A DNA stretch of 64,000 bases from Pseudovirgaria hyperparasitica (Eukaryota; Ascomycota; Dothideomycetes; Acrospermales; Acrospermaceae). The notes under the pieces are model-generated. The model ran no database searches, was not told the origin of the DNA, and saw nothing but the letters and a program-made list of their open reading frames with translations. This document shows positions 13,011 through 23,992 of the stretch, piece by piece. The stretch is taken from NCBI RefSeq assembly GCF_010093815.1, contig NW_022985557.1, positions 372,001 to 436,000 on the forward strand, in the 5' to 3' direction. Positions within the stretch are counted from its first letter, which is position 1, and every line of letters begins with the position of its first letter. The translations under genes were made by a program, and so were the position numbers.

Positions 13011-13553
13011 TATACACGACTATAAGTCGAAAATACTAGAAATATATTATATAATAGGTATACTAACTACTAGATAGCCTTAATAATCTACTAAATATAT
13101 ATAATTAGTAATAGTAACGCGTTAGCAACGAGTATATAATAAAATACTAGAATATATCCGTCTCACGTAAATTTGGGTGGGGGAGACATAGCGCGACATC
13201 CGAATGCCAAGAGAGTCAGGTTCTAGGCAAACGACGAATTGGGATTGAGCGAATGCGGTTGGAGGATGCGCCACGTGCCGACCTCGGGCGGGCCGGTGAC
13301 TCGCTAATGGGGCGGGTAGTGCGGCATTTTGTGGCACGGACCGGGTATCTTACCGACTGGACGTCTGATATCGGCACCACACAGATTGTATAGTAGAGCC
13401 TCAAAGGCTGCAAGTGCAAAGTAGCAGAGAGATGAGTGAAATCATTGTATCGATGGATCACACAGCACACTGCTAATGCAATCAAGTCATGCACTGATCA
13501 TTAGTCTATGCATAATCATATCAAGCCCCAACGCCAACTCCAGACACCACACG

Positions 13554-15151
13554 TCACTCTCCCTTCCGCCACCGGATCCCCCTTAACCTCTCTCCCCAGA
13601 TCCACAGCACCGCGGGCGCTGGTACTCCGATCAGAATCCACATGCCAGCAAGCAGCGTATTGCCCCACCCGAACCCCAGCCGCGCATACATCGCGGGCCC
13701 AAAGATCGGGAACAGGAACCCAATAACATGGCTGAGCAGCCGGGCCGCCGCGTTTGCGCTCGCGCCGTGCTCAAACTCGTCGAGCAGATATGCCAATTGC
13801 GCCTGGGCAAAGAGAAAGTTTCCAAATGCAAAGATTGCGACGCCGACGTCCACGACCGCCCAGTGCGTATGTGCGCGAGCCGCCCAGCCGAACAACAGCA
13901 GCCCGACCGGCACGAGAAGAACGCCAATGGCCATGTACGGAGCGCGGAACTCCGGCCGGGGCGGGCTGCGTGCGGATAGGCGGCGGTAGATGTAGTCCAT
14001 GACGGGCCCGCCCGCCTGGGTCGCGGTGGTCATGCCAACAACGATGGCGACGTAGTTGAGAGCGGCGCGGGTGGGGGTCTGTTGGTATTTGACGATCCAT
14101 ATGTTTGCGTACGTCGACAGCATGAGGGTGTAGATGCCGAAATTGAGGCCGAACCAGAGAGCGAGGAGTTGGATTGTGGGGCGGTTGAGGAGGAGGGTAA
14201 CCGGTCGGGCGACGCCGGTGCGGAGGCGTGTGCAGAAGTCGGTGAACTTGGCGCGAGGAGAGAGGATCACGGGAGAGACGGTGGACTTGAGGGCTGCTTT
14301 GCGGCGGAGCAGGACTGGCGTGTAGGACTCGCGGAGGAGAAGCAGGCCTATGATTGCTACGGCTGCGTCCACAATGGAAATGATCCAGAAGAGCCAGTGC
14401 CATTGGAGATATTGTGAAACACTGCCACCCACGATGGGTCCTACTGCTGGGCCGAGATAAGGGAGGAGGCTTGCGAGGGCCAGCGATTTGCCTCTGTCCT
14501 TTGCCCGGAACATATCTGCCATGATAGGTCCTGTGAGCTACGTAAAGTATATCAGTCGGGATGTCTTTGCGGCGGCCAGGGCGAGGCATGAAGATGGAAT
14601 CATGGGGATGCACTGCGCAAAACATACCGTTACTCCAATGCTAGCACCAGATGCGGCAAGCAGACGCCCGATTATCATGAGGCCTTTCGAGTTCCCCACG
14701 GGACACAAAGCATTCCACAGAGTGAACCATCCATTACAAACAAGCCAGACAATCCTTCGACCGTACATCTCGGACAAAGGAGCCAAGAGGAATGGTGCAA
14801 ATCCCAGTCCGAGGAAGTAGATTGAAAACGAAATTTGAACGGTTGACGTCGTCATATGCAAATCTCTTGCAATCTCGTTCAACGCAGGGGTCACCATCGA
14901 TGCACTTAGTAGCGTAATGAGCTGGCCTGTAGATACGATGACTGCGATGCCAACTTTCCAGGCCGTAGACCAGTTGTATGGGTCGTTTGGGTCATCGGGG
15001 CCGTCCCAGGTCGCCTGCAAGTGTTAATGACTCAGCCCTACGAAATAGTAGCAGCACTTACACCAAACTTCTCTTCGAGCTGAGCGAGACGGTCAACCAA
15101 GGCAACCTGCGGAGGGCTTTGGCATGCCTTTTCACTATCCTGTGAAGCCAT
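13554..15151 (-). CDS. MFS multidrug-type (DHA1-like) transporter
   Basis: This is a plasma-membrane major facilitator, probably a proton-coupled drug or metabolite exporter. Three exons join in frame: 15151-15062, 15014-14628 and 14537-13554 (introns of 47 and 90 nt), giving about 486 residues. The N-terminus is cytosolic and polar (MASQDSEKACQ), followed by the DHA1 landmark DPNDPYNW, a first half with PLSEMYGRR (the loop 2-3 motif), and GPIMADMF, typical of fungal drug:H+ antiporters. The second half has five to six further hydrophobic helices. I chose the ATG at 15151. An in-frame ATG at 15229 would add a hydrophobic leader that this family does not have. It is the first intact gene after the repeat block, its 3' end only about 400 bp from the boundary. 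The substrate cannot be told from sequence. Confidence 0.9.
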
Positions 15152-15853
15152 CGTGGAATGCGTAAGCGGCGGTGAAATGAACAGACACACAAGTATCCAA
15201 ACGAGCAAAACAAAGGTAGAGGTAGTCAAGCTCTCTTAAGGCGCCCAAGCCAATGATCTGCATGGGGAAAAGAAGCTATGCGATGAATATGCTAGCTTAT
15301 GTCCGAGAGCCGATCTGGCGCCGCAAGAAGTGGAGGAACAACAAGCACAAGCTGCTTATGGCTGTGGCACTAGTCAATCGGTTGGCGGATATCGTTGATA
15401 CATGTGGACCATAGATGTTTGCGTTGACTTGATCGAAGCGTTGGGCGGTTGTCAAGCGTCAGCCGATTGTTATTATGTCCGCGCCGAGCCAGTCCATATA
15501 TCACATCTCGGAGCAATCAACATTTATACACACTTTCGCCCAGCTCGGATAGCCGGTAGCCGGTATGCAAGCTTCTGCAAGGCTCCGCAATATTGCCTGC
15601 TGCTTTGATAGTGCACAGTTGTAATGCACGAGGCCTGGATTTCAACAAATCATTTCGCGTGCCAGTCCCAACTCTCCGGTGCATGCAGACAACACCGTTG
15701 ACAAGGCGGTAAGCTGACAGGGCGGGTTGTAGCGTGCTGCGACATGTACAAGACGCTGCTGTGATTCGAGCTATGAAGTCAGTGTGCTCTTTGTGCTACA
15801 CTTGACAGGCGCTCCTTGGATGGGAGACAATAGTCTATGATGCGGTGAGGATC
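15152..15853. other. Intergenic: MFS upstream region
   Basis: About 700 bp between the transporter start and the 3' end of the YAE1-like gene. Only short, non-conserved reading frames are present. It should contain the transporter promoter. I see no clear TATA box or repeated motif. Confidence 0.6.
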
Positions 15854-16663
15854 TTAAGCTTCATCAATTCCATCCGCGCTCGGGAACGCGAGATGAACTT
15901 GGTATTGCCTGGCAGTCTTGTTGAGAATAGCGTTCCATTTGGCCAGAACTGGGTGACAAGCGGCGACTTCTTTGAATGTAATATCTCCGTCTTCCGGCAC
16001 TTCCCATTTCCACATGCCCTCTTCGTTGATCCATTCACTCCCAAACAGCATCTCTAGTCTCAACTCGTCTCTCGCAGACGCTGACAGCCTGATGCTTTCA
16101 TCGACATCGCCCTTGACATCCTGAGCCATCGTCGACGGCGAGGCATCGTCCACACCAGATGGTACGGCGGCTCTACAAGCCAGTGCTTTGGTGATGCCAT
16201 CAAAACACCCGAGGATCCAGCCAGCTCGTACGCCCATCTCTGCTCCAAGAGCAAAGCCCTCGTCGAAGCCATCTTGAAGATGGTTGGCCTTGGACGCTGT
16301 GACACCCTCTCTGTATCCTGCAGTCTCATGCAGTCGACGAAGAGACGGTATCTCCGAGACTTCAGCACTTACCGTGTCCGGCCCCGCATGTCCTGGTGAG
16401 TCTTCAAAGATGTCGTCTGTGTCAATCCGTTGTGGCTCATCCTGTACATGTATGGCGTGTCCTTCGTCGGACGATCTGCTAGAGCCCATCAAGATATCAG
16501 CGCGATCGCGATAAGATGTAGGTGCGTCGTCGCGAATCATCGTCAAGGTTGGAGGTGATTTTAGAACGAGATGAGATGAGATGATCATCCTTGGTGGAGT
16601 AGTTTCTTGTGCCTGGACTGTCGGCGTGGGACCAACCGACGCTAGTTGCAGCCTGAGCCCCAT
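15854..16663 (-). CDS. YAE1: YAE1-like Fe-S adaptor protein
   Basis: Yae1 works with Lto1 to deliver the cytosolic iron-sulfur assembly machinery to the ABC protein Rli1/ABCE1, needed for ribosome recycling. The middle of this 269-residue single-exon product carries the family signature: DIFEDSPGH, a leader helix RRLHETAGYREG, then the Gly-periodic stretch HLQDGFDEGFALGAEMG and VRAGWILG (the deca-GX3 repeat). The C-terminal 120 residues are less conserved. The ATG at 16663 opens the longest frame, but in-frame ATGs at 16588, 16540 and 16489 are closer to the usual Yae1 start and I cannot decide between them. It is divergent from the ABC1-family gene across 126 bp, or up to 300 bp if a later start is used. 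Confidence 0.8.
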   Translation of the reverse strand: MGLRLQLASVGPTPTVQAQETTPPRMIISSHLVLKSPPTLTMIRDDAPTSYRDRADILMGSSRSSDEGHAIHVQDEPQRIDTDDIFEDSPGHAGPDTVSAEVSEIPSLRRLHETAGYREGVTASKANHLQDGFDEGFALGAEMGVRAGWILGCFDGITKALACRAAVPSGVDDASPSTMAQDVKGDVDESIRLSASARDELRLEMLFGSEWINEEGMWKWEVPEDGDITFKEVAACHPVLAKWNAILNKTARQYQVHLAFPSADGIDEA

Positions 16664-16789
16664 TTTTAGTACCAGGCTAGAGGCCGTTGAAGTATTATAT
16701 CATCATCATCATTATCGACATGCGACATATTCCTTGTCAGTCTTCTCTTCCGAACCTATTTCCTTCACACAAAGGAGCGGATCGCAGTT
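16664..16789. promoter_or_regulatory. Divergent promoter between YAE1-like and ABC1-family genes
   Basis: Only 126 bp separate the two start codons. The interval contains a (catcat)-type short repeat near 16700 and a pyrimidine-rich stretch before the plus-strand ATG. Both products serve organelle or Fe-S-related housekeeping, so shared regulation is plausible but not shown. Confidence 0.5.
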
Positions 16790-18869
16790 ATGCTCCAGAG
16801 GCTACTGTTACTGCGTAGACCTCAATTTCACCATGCAATTTCAATAAGACACGCTGTTCGGCCTCCTGTCGCTATCAGTCAAGCCCTCAAGCAGCCCCAA
16901 CTCCGTCGAAATCTCCAGTCCGCGCAGTTCTCCCCTCTCGTTCCACCCGATCCTTCGAAGCTCCCAAAACCCAAGCCGAAGAAAGTACCAAACCCAAAGC
17001 GCTCTGCTCAGCGTCGAAAATGGCGACGACGCCTCCTATACACAGCAGCGTTCATTGGCGCGGTGTACGTCATCGATAGACAATATTACGCCTCTGCGAT
17101 CGGTCGCACTGTTCGCACATTCTACACCGGTCTATATGTCGGCATCGACTACAAGATCAACTTCCGTCCCAATCCTCCATTCGCAGGCTCCATCGCCGAC
17201 GTTCACAGGCGGAATGCTGAGCGCATGTTCAACTTGCTACGGGAAAATGGAGGTCTATACTTGAAGATTGGCCAGGCTATTGCCATGCAGAGCGCAGTGC
17301 TTCCACCTGAGTTTCAGAAAATGTTTGCGAAGATGTTCGACGACGCGCCACAGAACGACTGGAAGGACGTAGAGCGTGTTATTCGGGAGGACTTTGGTGG
17401 AAAGAGTGTAGAGGAGGTATTTGGAGTCAGCTTCACTGGCGAACCGGGCAAAGGAGTCATGGAGAGGACTGCAAGAGCTAGTGCGAGTGTTGCGCAGGTC
17501 CATTGGGCCCGTCTCGCCGATGGCAGAGAAGTAGCCATCAAGGTCCAGAAAGAAGAAATCATGAAGCAAGTCGGGTGGGATCTGTGGTCATTCAAGTAAG
17601 CATCTACCCTCTCATGACGATGAGCAGTGACTAATCATCAACAGAGTCGTCGCGCGTATCTACTCCTGGTGGTTCGATATACCGTTCTACAGCGTAGTTC
17701 CATACGTCACGGAACGATTAATGCTCGAGACCGACTTCGAAAATGAGGCAAACAACGCGTCTATGATGCGTGGATACGTCCAAGGAGAGCCAAGACTCCG
17801 AAATCGGGTGTACATCCCCAAGGTCTACACCGAGCTCTCCTCAAAACGTGTAATGACTGCGGAATGGATCGAGGGAATACGACTGTGGGATAAAGAAGGC
17901 ATCACTGGCACGTGGAAGGGCGGGTGGGGCAAAGGCTCACCCGGCTGTAATGGTCAGCCCCTAGGCCCTCCTCCTCCTCCTGCAGACACAATCACTCGCA
18001 TACCGAACAACGACCCGAACAAAGAGAAGCTCAAACCAGAGCGCACAGCATGGAGAGGCAAAGACGGCTCCGGCGGGCTCGGGCTCTCTCTAAAGTCCGT
18101 CATGACAACCATGGTCGACCTCTTCAGCGCGCAAATGTTCCTCTGGGGCGCCGTCCACTGCGATCCGCATCCAGGCAACATTTTCGTGCGTCGCTTGCCA
18201 GGTGGTAAACCGGAACTCGTGCTCATCGACCACGGTCTCTACATCACGATGCGACCTGAATTCCGACACCAATACGCCCTCCTCTGGAAGTCCCTCCTCG
18301 CGTTCGACAACAAGACCATGCAAGACGTCGTTTCGCAATGGGGCATCACAGGCACCGGCAAAGAAATGTTCGCCAGCGCAACTCTCATGCGGCCTTACGA
18401 GGGCGGCGACAACCAGATGAAGCGCGACCTGCGCGAACTCAGCAAACTCGACGAGCGAGAGCGACAGTACGAGATGCAACGCAAGATGCGCGAAAACGTG
18501 CGCAGCTTCCTCTCCGACGACACCAAGCTGCCGATGGAACTGCTCTTCATCGGGCGCAACCTGCGCATCGTGCAGGGCAACAACCAGTTCCTGGGCTCGC
18601 CGGTCAACAGGATCAAGATCACGGGGCTGTGGGCATCGCGGGCGCTGGCCGAGGACTCGACGCTGCCGTTGACGCAGCGCATCAAGTTCTGGGTGCGCCA
18701 CCTGACGTTCAGGATGGTGCTGCTGGGGAGCGACGTTGTGTGGTGGTATGCGCGCATCAGACAGCTGGCCGGGCTGGGCAAGGGCATGGACGACGAGATT
18801 GAGGAGCGCATGCGGACGATGGCGAAGGACTATGGCGTCGAGCTAAACCACGGCGTGTTTGACGGATGA
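16790..18869 (+). CDS. Mitochondrial ABC1/UbiB-family atypical kinase-like protein (Mcp2/Cqd2-like)
   Basis: Members of this family sit at the mitochondrial inner membrane and influence coenzyme Q and lipid distribution. Two exons (16790-17595 and 17645-18869, 49-nt intron) give 676 residues. The N-terminal 45 residues are rich in Arg, Leu and Gln without acids, as in a presequence. A membrane segment lies at about 82-97. The family-specific KxGQ motif is KIGQ at residues 159-162, followed by an Ala-rich nucleotide loop (ARASASVAQVHWA), an invariant-Lys segment (VAIKVQ), the catalytic loop HCDPHPGN and a metal-binding DHG in place of DFG. These fit the ADCK1/Mcp2 subgroup better than Coq8. 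An insert of about 60 residues rich in Gly and Pro sits before the catalytic loop. Divergent from the YAE1-like gene. Confidence 0.88.
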
Positions 18870-19968
18870 GCGGCAGCGAGGAGGAGGGATAGAGGGTGCG
18901 CTGTTGTATGTATATAGTGCTAGTGAGCCCATGGTCGCAGTCGACTATACTGTGTATAGGTGTATGTACTGTATGTACTACTAATTGCTACTTGTATGTA
19001 TATTCCCAATCGAACCGCTCATACGACGCATCGCATCGCCTGATGATGGATGGCCTGATGGCCTGATGACCGCACTAAAGCGTAAGTTTACCGGTACGCC
19101 CAAAAATCAATAGTCACTCACTCACTACCTCCTACAATCATACTAATTACCTACCATAGTGCTTGCTGAGGTGCTAACAATTAACCATAGCAAAAGTATA
19201 CTATAACAACATACCCGCAAAAAAAAAACCCTGTTTTACAACGCACAGTCACTCAACCCACTCCCATCATAACTAGCCAGCACACCCCAGCCTCACCCAC
19301 AAAAGTCTAGACCCATCCATCCATCTGCCCTCCCCCAAGGCCAAGCTTCACAAGGACCCTGAACTCAAATCGCCAAGTCCGCTCATCCATGCCGCTCCCA
19401 CGAGGCTGTGACTTTTTGGATACTTGGTGACCGATAGACTACTCACTACTGACTAGTACGTACTGACTACTGCTAGTACTGGTGCTGGTGCTGGGGACCG
19501 GCTACTGCTTGGCTACGACTTGGCCACGACTTGGCCACGGCCAACACCGGTACGGTACGTAAGTATGCAAGTAAGTAAGTATACCTACCTTCGATACGCC
19601 CTTCCAGAAACGAACGGAACGAATGCATAAAAAAAGAAGCGTCGGACTCGTTTCCGTTCATCGGGTACGACACTCGGACCCGGTCCCCCCCCCAAAAGGA
19701 CCAGGCTTTGCTCGATGTGCCGTGTGCCGTGTACCGTGTTACTTACTGTACACACGAACACGCGAAGAACGAAGAACGAAGCACACGAATGCGCAAAGCT
19801 TAGTGTATGTAACTAAGATAAAGAACGAAAGAAAGTTCATTCATTCATCCATCCATTCACGCAGCAGGATTACGTAGACTCCACATCGGCAGTTCTTTTG
19901 GGTTGGGAGGAATACTAATTATGCCCACTGTACCTTGCTTGTAATAATAAGCTCGGCCGGTGGTAAGG

Positions 19969-19991
19969 CTGACTGACTGACTGACTGACTG
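19969..19991. repeat. (CTGA)n microsatellite
   Basis: Nearly six perfect tetranucleotide units in the gene-poor interval. Likely length-polymorphic. Confidence 0.9.
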
Positions 19992-20116
19992 GGCCGTTCA
20001 TTTACAGACAATAGCAGCAGCAGCAACAGCCGCGCGCGCAAGCAATACCGCATATAGCAATGCCGATGACCGTTTGATACCTATTTCATTTCCTTTCCTT
20101 TCTTCGTTCATTTCAC

Positions 20117-20177
20117 ACATACATACATACATACACGTCCACATCCACGTCCACATCCACATACACATCCACACATG
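20117..20177. repeat. (ACAT)n microsatellite followed by ccacat-type minisatellite
   Basis: Five acat units are followed by a hexamer series alternating ccacat, ccacgt and acacat. The strand is almost free of G, a bias often seen in fungal 5' flanks. Confidence 0.85.
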
Positions 20178-20366
20178 CGCGCGCGTGTGCCCGCCCGTCC
20201 GCCCACTCGGGATTGCTCAGACAGGCAAGGAGAAGCCTGAGGGGGTGCTTTAAATTCATCGGTGTTGCTGTTTCTGGGGTGAGAAGGAAGGAAGTAAGAT
20301 TGACGATAATTTAGTATGTATCTAGTGTGAGGGTCAAGATTGAACTGGGGACCCGGTGTTTTCCTC

Positions 20367-20384
20367 GCTGCTGCTGCTGCTGCT
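20367..20384. repeat. (GCT)n trinucleotide tract
   Basis: Six GCT units outside any gene. Confidence 0.8.
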
Positions 20385-21303
20385 TGCTGGGAACTGGGGA
20401 TGGGGAATGTGGTGATAGTTGGTATTGGACTGGGGGATATGGGGGTTGTATGTAATACTGCTTAGACAAGCCGTGCCAGCAAGCCATACCGTAATAAACA
20501 GCTTGATTTGGCTAGCCGGCTACCCCAAGCCCGCGAACGACCAAGATTACCGTATGTAAACTAAGGCGCAACACGAGGCTCGCAGGCGGAGCGGACGGTG
20601 GAACGAGGATTACGAGACGAAGAGGGGGAAGCCGAACCCGAGCGTATTCGCAACCCGGGGGGATCCCAAACACCCAACACCACACCACACCCATCCAAGG
20701 CAAAAGCGCAATCTTCGCCAAGATGTCAGCCCACCGCTTCTTGCAACTCCCAACGACCAGTAATCTCAACGACTCAAACAAAGGCAGTCATCGATTTTTT
20801 TTCTAATTGGGCTGTGCGCACGTCGACGGCCGCGTCATGGACGAAAAGGAATAGCACCGTTGGATGTTGCCAGAGCCGCCGCAAATGCCAGGCACTGCAC
20901 TATTCTGCTGCTAACGTGCTATCGTGCTGTCGTAACTGGTGCTTATTTTGGTTGCTGCGGCTTGTCCTGGCCTGGGTGTGGCCTGGCGGGCTTCGTCAAT
21001 GAACATGCGTATCCCTCGTATATCGCTGCGAGAGAGGTTCATCCTTGCGTGCATCATCGACCGACTGTAAACACATAAGGTGATATATAAGGAGCTGGGC
21101 ATCCGCGCTCTGGGGTGTCTTATACTTCATCCCTTATCCAGCTTCACACTGCATCCATCCTCATCTCCTTTTCTTCTTCGACATCACCGACTCTCCTATT
21201 CCGACTACCTCAACTTCTCTCTTCCTCTTCAAGAGACTCTGAAAGACCTCAAATCATCACCTGACCTCCACACACACAAACGCTCAAACCAGCCCTATCC
21301 ATC

Positions 21304-21904
21304 ATGACTGCCGCTCTCCTCTCTCCCAAATGCAAGGTCCCGCTCCACGTCGTCTATGCGATCCTCACAGTCCTCGCAATCGGCCTGTCCGCGCCACGTC
21401 TCTTCATGAAGAACCAGCCGCGAACTCGCGCGAATACCATTGCCCTCGGTGTTGTACGTTCCCCTGTTCCACACCCCGTGCCCTACCACTCCTCAATACT
21501 GCATGATCCAATCTAACACACCCCAACAGGGCGCCAAGTCTCTCATCATCCTGCAATATCAACTCCTCACCGAGCACGTCGCACGCCTCCGCAAATGGCG
21601 CAGTCTAAAGGCTTTCACCATCCTCAACTCCCTCGAGATCGTCTTCTGGGCTGCCGTCGTCTTCCTCATCATCCAGGCCAACATCAAGATCTGCGTCGGC
21701 ACCGGCTGCATCCTGAGCTGGATCGTCATGGCGATTGCCATTCCCCTGAGCATGCTGGCTGCGTGGGCGGCCGCCATCTGCTGGGTTGAGTGGAGAGCCG
21801 AGAAAGCTGTCAAGAGGGGCATCGTTGGTGGCGGCTTTGATTCGAGGGAGAGCGAGGGTGAGACCTTGGAGGAGAGGCGCGCATGGCCAAAGCAGAGGGT
21901 TTGA
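21304..21904 (+). CDS. Small multi-pass membrane protein, unknown function
   Basis: Two exons, 21304-21453 and 21530-21904 (76-nt intron), encode 174 residues. The start has a good context (ccatcATGACT). Three hydrophobic segments are visible at about residues 12-33, 72-92 and 98-122. Between the first and second lies a basic stretch with RTRAN and KWRSLK. The last 45 residues are charged and cytosolic-looking (EWRAEKAVKRG, then acidic). No family is recognised. The size and layout resemble fungal-specific small membrane proteins of unknown role. The intron restores a continuous hydrophobic topology and has a clean caacag acceptor, which supports a real gene. It sits alone between two gene-poor stretches. 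Confidence 0.7.
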
Positions 21905-22948
21905 GCGTCACATTCCGGGCGGTCGGATCAGAGGTAGAGGGGGTAGAACCTGATCGGGAGATGGGGACGCAGTACCGTTGCGTTGGTGTTCATAGAGGTC
22001 CTTGAGTTTTATACCGGCATCATATTTTCCTTTCGTCTAGCAGTGTATGATAACCGCCACGTTTGGTGGCGACTTTGGGGGAACATTTAGACTAAATCAA
22101 TCAAGCAACTGATATTCCCTGAACTGTCATGGTACAATGTCCACAAGTGAGCTCTCCATCAGATCAAATGTCTCCTGCAACATGTTCATTTGTGCGATGA
22201 CAATCGAAAGAGAGCACAGATTGATCCAACGTTCGTGGTGAAATGTGCAGGCGGGACAGAGAACTTTTATGAAATGCGCATGTACTCCACCTGTTATGTA
22301 GTCTTTCGAAGTGCAGGTGCTGTTTGCATCCCCGACGAAGCAAGAGCCATGCTGCTGATAGCTCCTTCCACCTTCGGCCAAGCTGCTGATGTTCCCCCTG
22401 CCTTCAATTTGTAGGAAACAAGCTAGCATCGCGAAACAAGGACACAACAGCCTACCACCTTTATATTGTGCCCATAGTTATGATCACTTCGGCTGTGCTG
22501 ATTCGAGGCACAAAATCAGTGATACGTCTAGGGTGCCAATCCTGGAACTGTAAGCGTAAAAATTGCCCTCAAAACGGTATGAGAAAACATACCAAGCAAT
22601 ATCAGCTGTAAAGACTGTGTCATTTGTTTCTAGTCTATATATTGGGAATAAATCTGCAATAAACTTCCAAACATGTCGGGTATACGCGTATTCAGATCTC
22701 CGCCGTAGTCAACTGCCCAATATCCAATATGATCTCGATCGCCCCCTTCCTCCCAATCGTCCACTGCGTCCTGTTGGGATCTCTCCCGACTTATCTGGCC
22801 CTGCTTGGGCGGGATGATTTGCAGTCGGCCGGAAGTCTCAAAGGAGAGACGTCAATTTGAAGTGGGACTGCGCAGTGGAACGAGCGACGAAGACAATTTG
22901 ACATACATCTACATCAACATTGCACCCACGTGCCACATCGTACTCCCC
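21905..22948. other. Intergenic, nothing recognised
   Basis: One kilobase between convergent genes. Only short frames with no protein-like composition are present. No repeats or RNA genes were seen. Confidence 0.6.
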
Positions 22949-23992
22949 TCAACCGAAGACATTAAGAGTGATTGGGCTGTTGTAATCGACAAGCTCAGGT
23001 TTAGTTTCAATGCGATCGCCGGCAGTCTTGAATGCACGATCCCAGAGTAGTGTCTGCTTGCCGTAGTTCATGCTCTTCTTCCAGCCCTTGCGATGGTGTA
23101 GATCATGGTCTTCGATTGCCAGTTCGGCGTCAAAGAAACGGAGGAAGAGTGCAAGTGGGTTTGCGGGCGTGGCATAAACACGGATGCCGGAGTGGCCCCA
23201 TAATTCTGTGAAGACGATGTATTGATGGCACAACCACCAGTCGTAGAATCCCATAGGGAAACCCATGAACCGCAGTGTGAGGTAAGTCATCAATGGGATT
23301 ATGGCAATGTCGAAGATCTCTTGCTCAGTATCGGCGTAGAGGGTGAGGAGAGGGTTGGGGTGCTTGGTCAGGTGGTGGCGGCGGTGGAATTTCCAGAGTC
23401 CGTCGAAGTGGTGCATGCATCGGTGGTACCAGTAGAACCAGAAGTCAAGGATGATGCCGTAAAGACCAATCTCGACGGGCGTCCATAAGCTCATCGTCAG
23501 CGGGCCTTGACTGGTGCGGTATGCTAGGAAGACGGACATCATGGGTCGGAAAGTTGCGGTGGAAATCAGACTGCGAACGACGCTGCCGACACTGTGATCC
23601 GGAATCTCGTCACGGCCGTGGACATCTCCATCGAGGAAGCCGTGGATATGTCCGAGCCCGCGCATCATGTGGAGTTGATGCACGGCATTGAGGGTGAAGG
23701 CGACGTTATAGAAAATGAAGGAGAAGACTGGACTCCAGTTCTTGCCGTACAAGGAGATGTAGGCTTGTTGGACCGCAAAAGGCCACAGTGCATGTAGAAC
23801 GATCCACTTGTGCTGTTCAATGTGCGGGATCCAGGCCATTTTATCAGTCTTCTTGAAGACTGGGACATCTTGGTCCATGTTGGAGCCATAAAGTTGAAGC
23901 CAGTCGATGAGGTAGTGGAAAATGGTCCACTGCTTGCGATCCTTCCGCCATGTCGAGGTCATGGAATCACGAGGATCTCGTTGAACGCTCAT
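22949..23992 (-). CDS. Fatty-acid-hydroxylase-superfamily membrane di-iron enzyme
   Basis: Single exon, 347 residues. Integral-membrane di-iron oxygenases of this superfamily hydroxylate or desaturate sterols, sphingoid bases or alkanes in the ER. Its histidine clusters are all present: HRCMHH (HX3HH) after a FWFYWYHR helix, HRRHH (HX2HH) some ten residues later, and HDLHH (HX2HH) near the C-terminus. A further conserved-looking ELWGHSG segment lies between. Hydrophobic helices flank the clusters. Length and order match the C-4 sterol methyl oxidase / C-5 desaturase group, but details such as the long N-terminus (about 70 polar residues) differ, so it is probably a paralogue with its own substrate. 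The start is the ATG at 23992, and another in-frame Met ten codons in is possible. Confidence 0.87.
   Translation of the reverse strand: MSVQRDPRDSMTSTWRKDRKQWTIFHYLIDWLQLYGSNMDQDVPVFKKTDKMAWIPHIEQHKWIVLHALWPFAVQQAYISLYGKNWSPVFSFIFYNVAFTLNAVHQLHMMRGLGHIHGFLDGDVHGRDEIPDHSVGSVVRSLISTATFRPMMSVFLAYRTSQGPLTMSLWTPVEIGLYGIILDFWFYWYHRCMHHFDGLWKFHRRHHLTKHPNPLLTLYADTEQEIFDIAIIPLMTYLTLRFMGFPMGFYDWWLCHQYIVFTELWGHSGIRVYATPANPLALFLRFFDAELAIEDHDLHHRKGWKKSMNYGKQTLLWDRAFKTAGDRIETKPELVDYNSPITLNVFG

Larger units (their letters stand above)
1..13150. repeat. RIP-degraded, TA-rich transposon block
   Basis: The whole block is dominated by TA, TAG and ATA steps. CpA and TpG are scarce, yet CpG is still common (cgcg, acgc). 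That pattern is what RIP leaves when it turns CpA into TpA on both strands. No intact host-like open reading frame is present. Three transposon proteins can still be recognised inside it (separate entries). The rest, notably 1-1670, 5.0-7.25 kb and 11.0-11.85 kb, is equally mutated and I could not assign it to a family. The change to normal composition happens within a few tens of bases near 13150. Confidence 0.9.
18870..21303. other. 2.4-kb gene-poor stretch rich in simple repeats
   Basis: No convincing coding region on either strand. It holds the 3' flank of the ABC1-family gene and the upstream region of the small membrane-protein gene, plus many low-complexity tracts. These include ggcctgat repeats near 19040-19071, an A9 run near 19207, direct repeats of acgacttggcc near 19512-19540, gtaagta repeats near 19560, a C9 run at 19685-19693, (GACT)n at 19969-19991, (ACAT)n and ccacat repeats at 20117-20177, a GCGCGC tract near 20166 and (CTG)n near 20367. 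A pyrimidine-rich run at 21160-21240 looks like the 5' leader of the next gene. Confidence 0.7.

Noticed and set aside
1-13150. tRNA, rRNA or CRISPR-like arrays in the AT-rich block
   Set aside because: No B-box-like tRNA signature, no rRNA-like stretch and no regular spacer-repeat array; the only tandem array is the 34-bp repeat near 1.7 kb.
13130-13170. Telomere or scaffold-end repeat at the boundary
   Set aside because: No TTAGGG-type array; the G-run gggtggggg is isolated.
13771-14625. 284-residue minus-strand open frame overlapping the transporter
   Set aside because: Out of frame with the MFS protein, Pro/His/Arg-rich, and includes the transporter's intron; a shadow of GC-rich coding DNA.
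15152-15229. Upstream start extending the transporter by 26 residues
   Set aside because: Would place a hydrophobic leader before the cytosolic N-terminus, atypical for this MFS group.
18090-18701. 203-residue minus-strand frame inside the ABC1-family gene
   Set aside because: Antisense shadow of a conserved kinase-like coding region.
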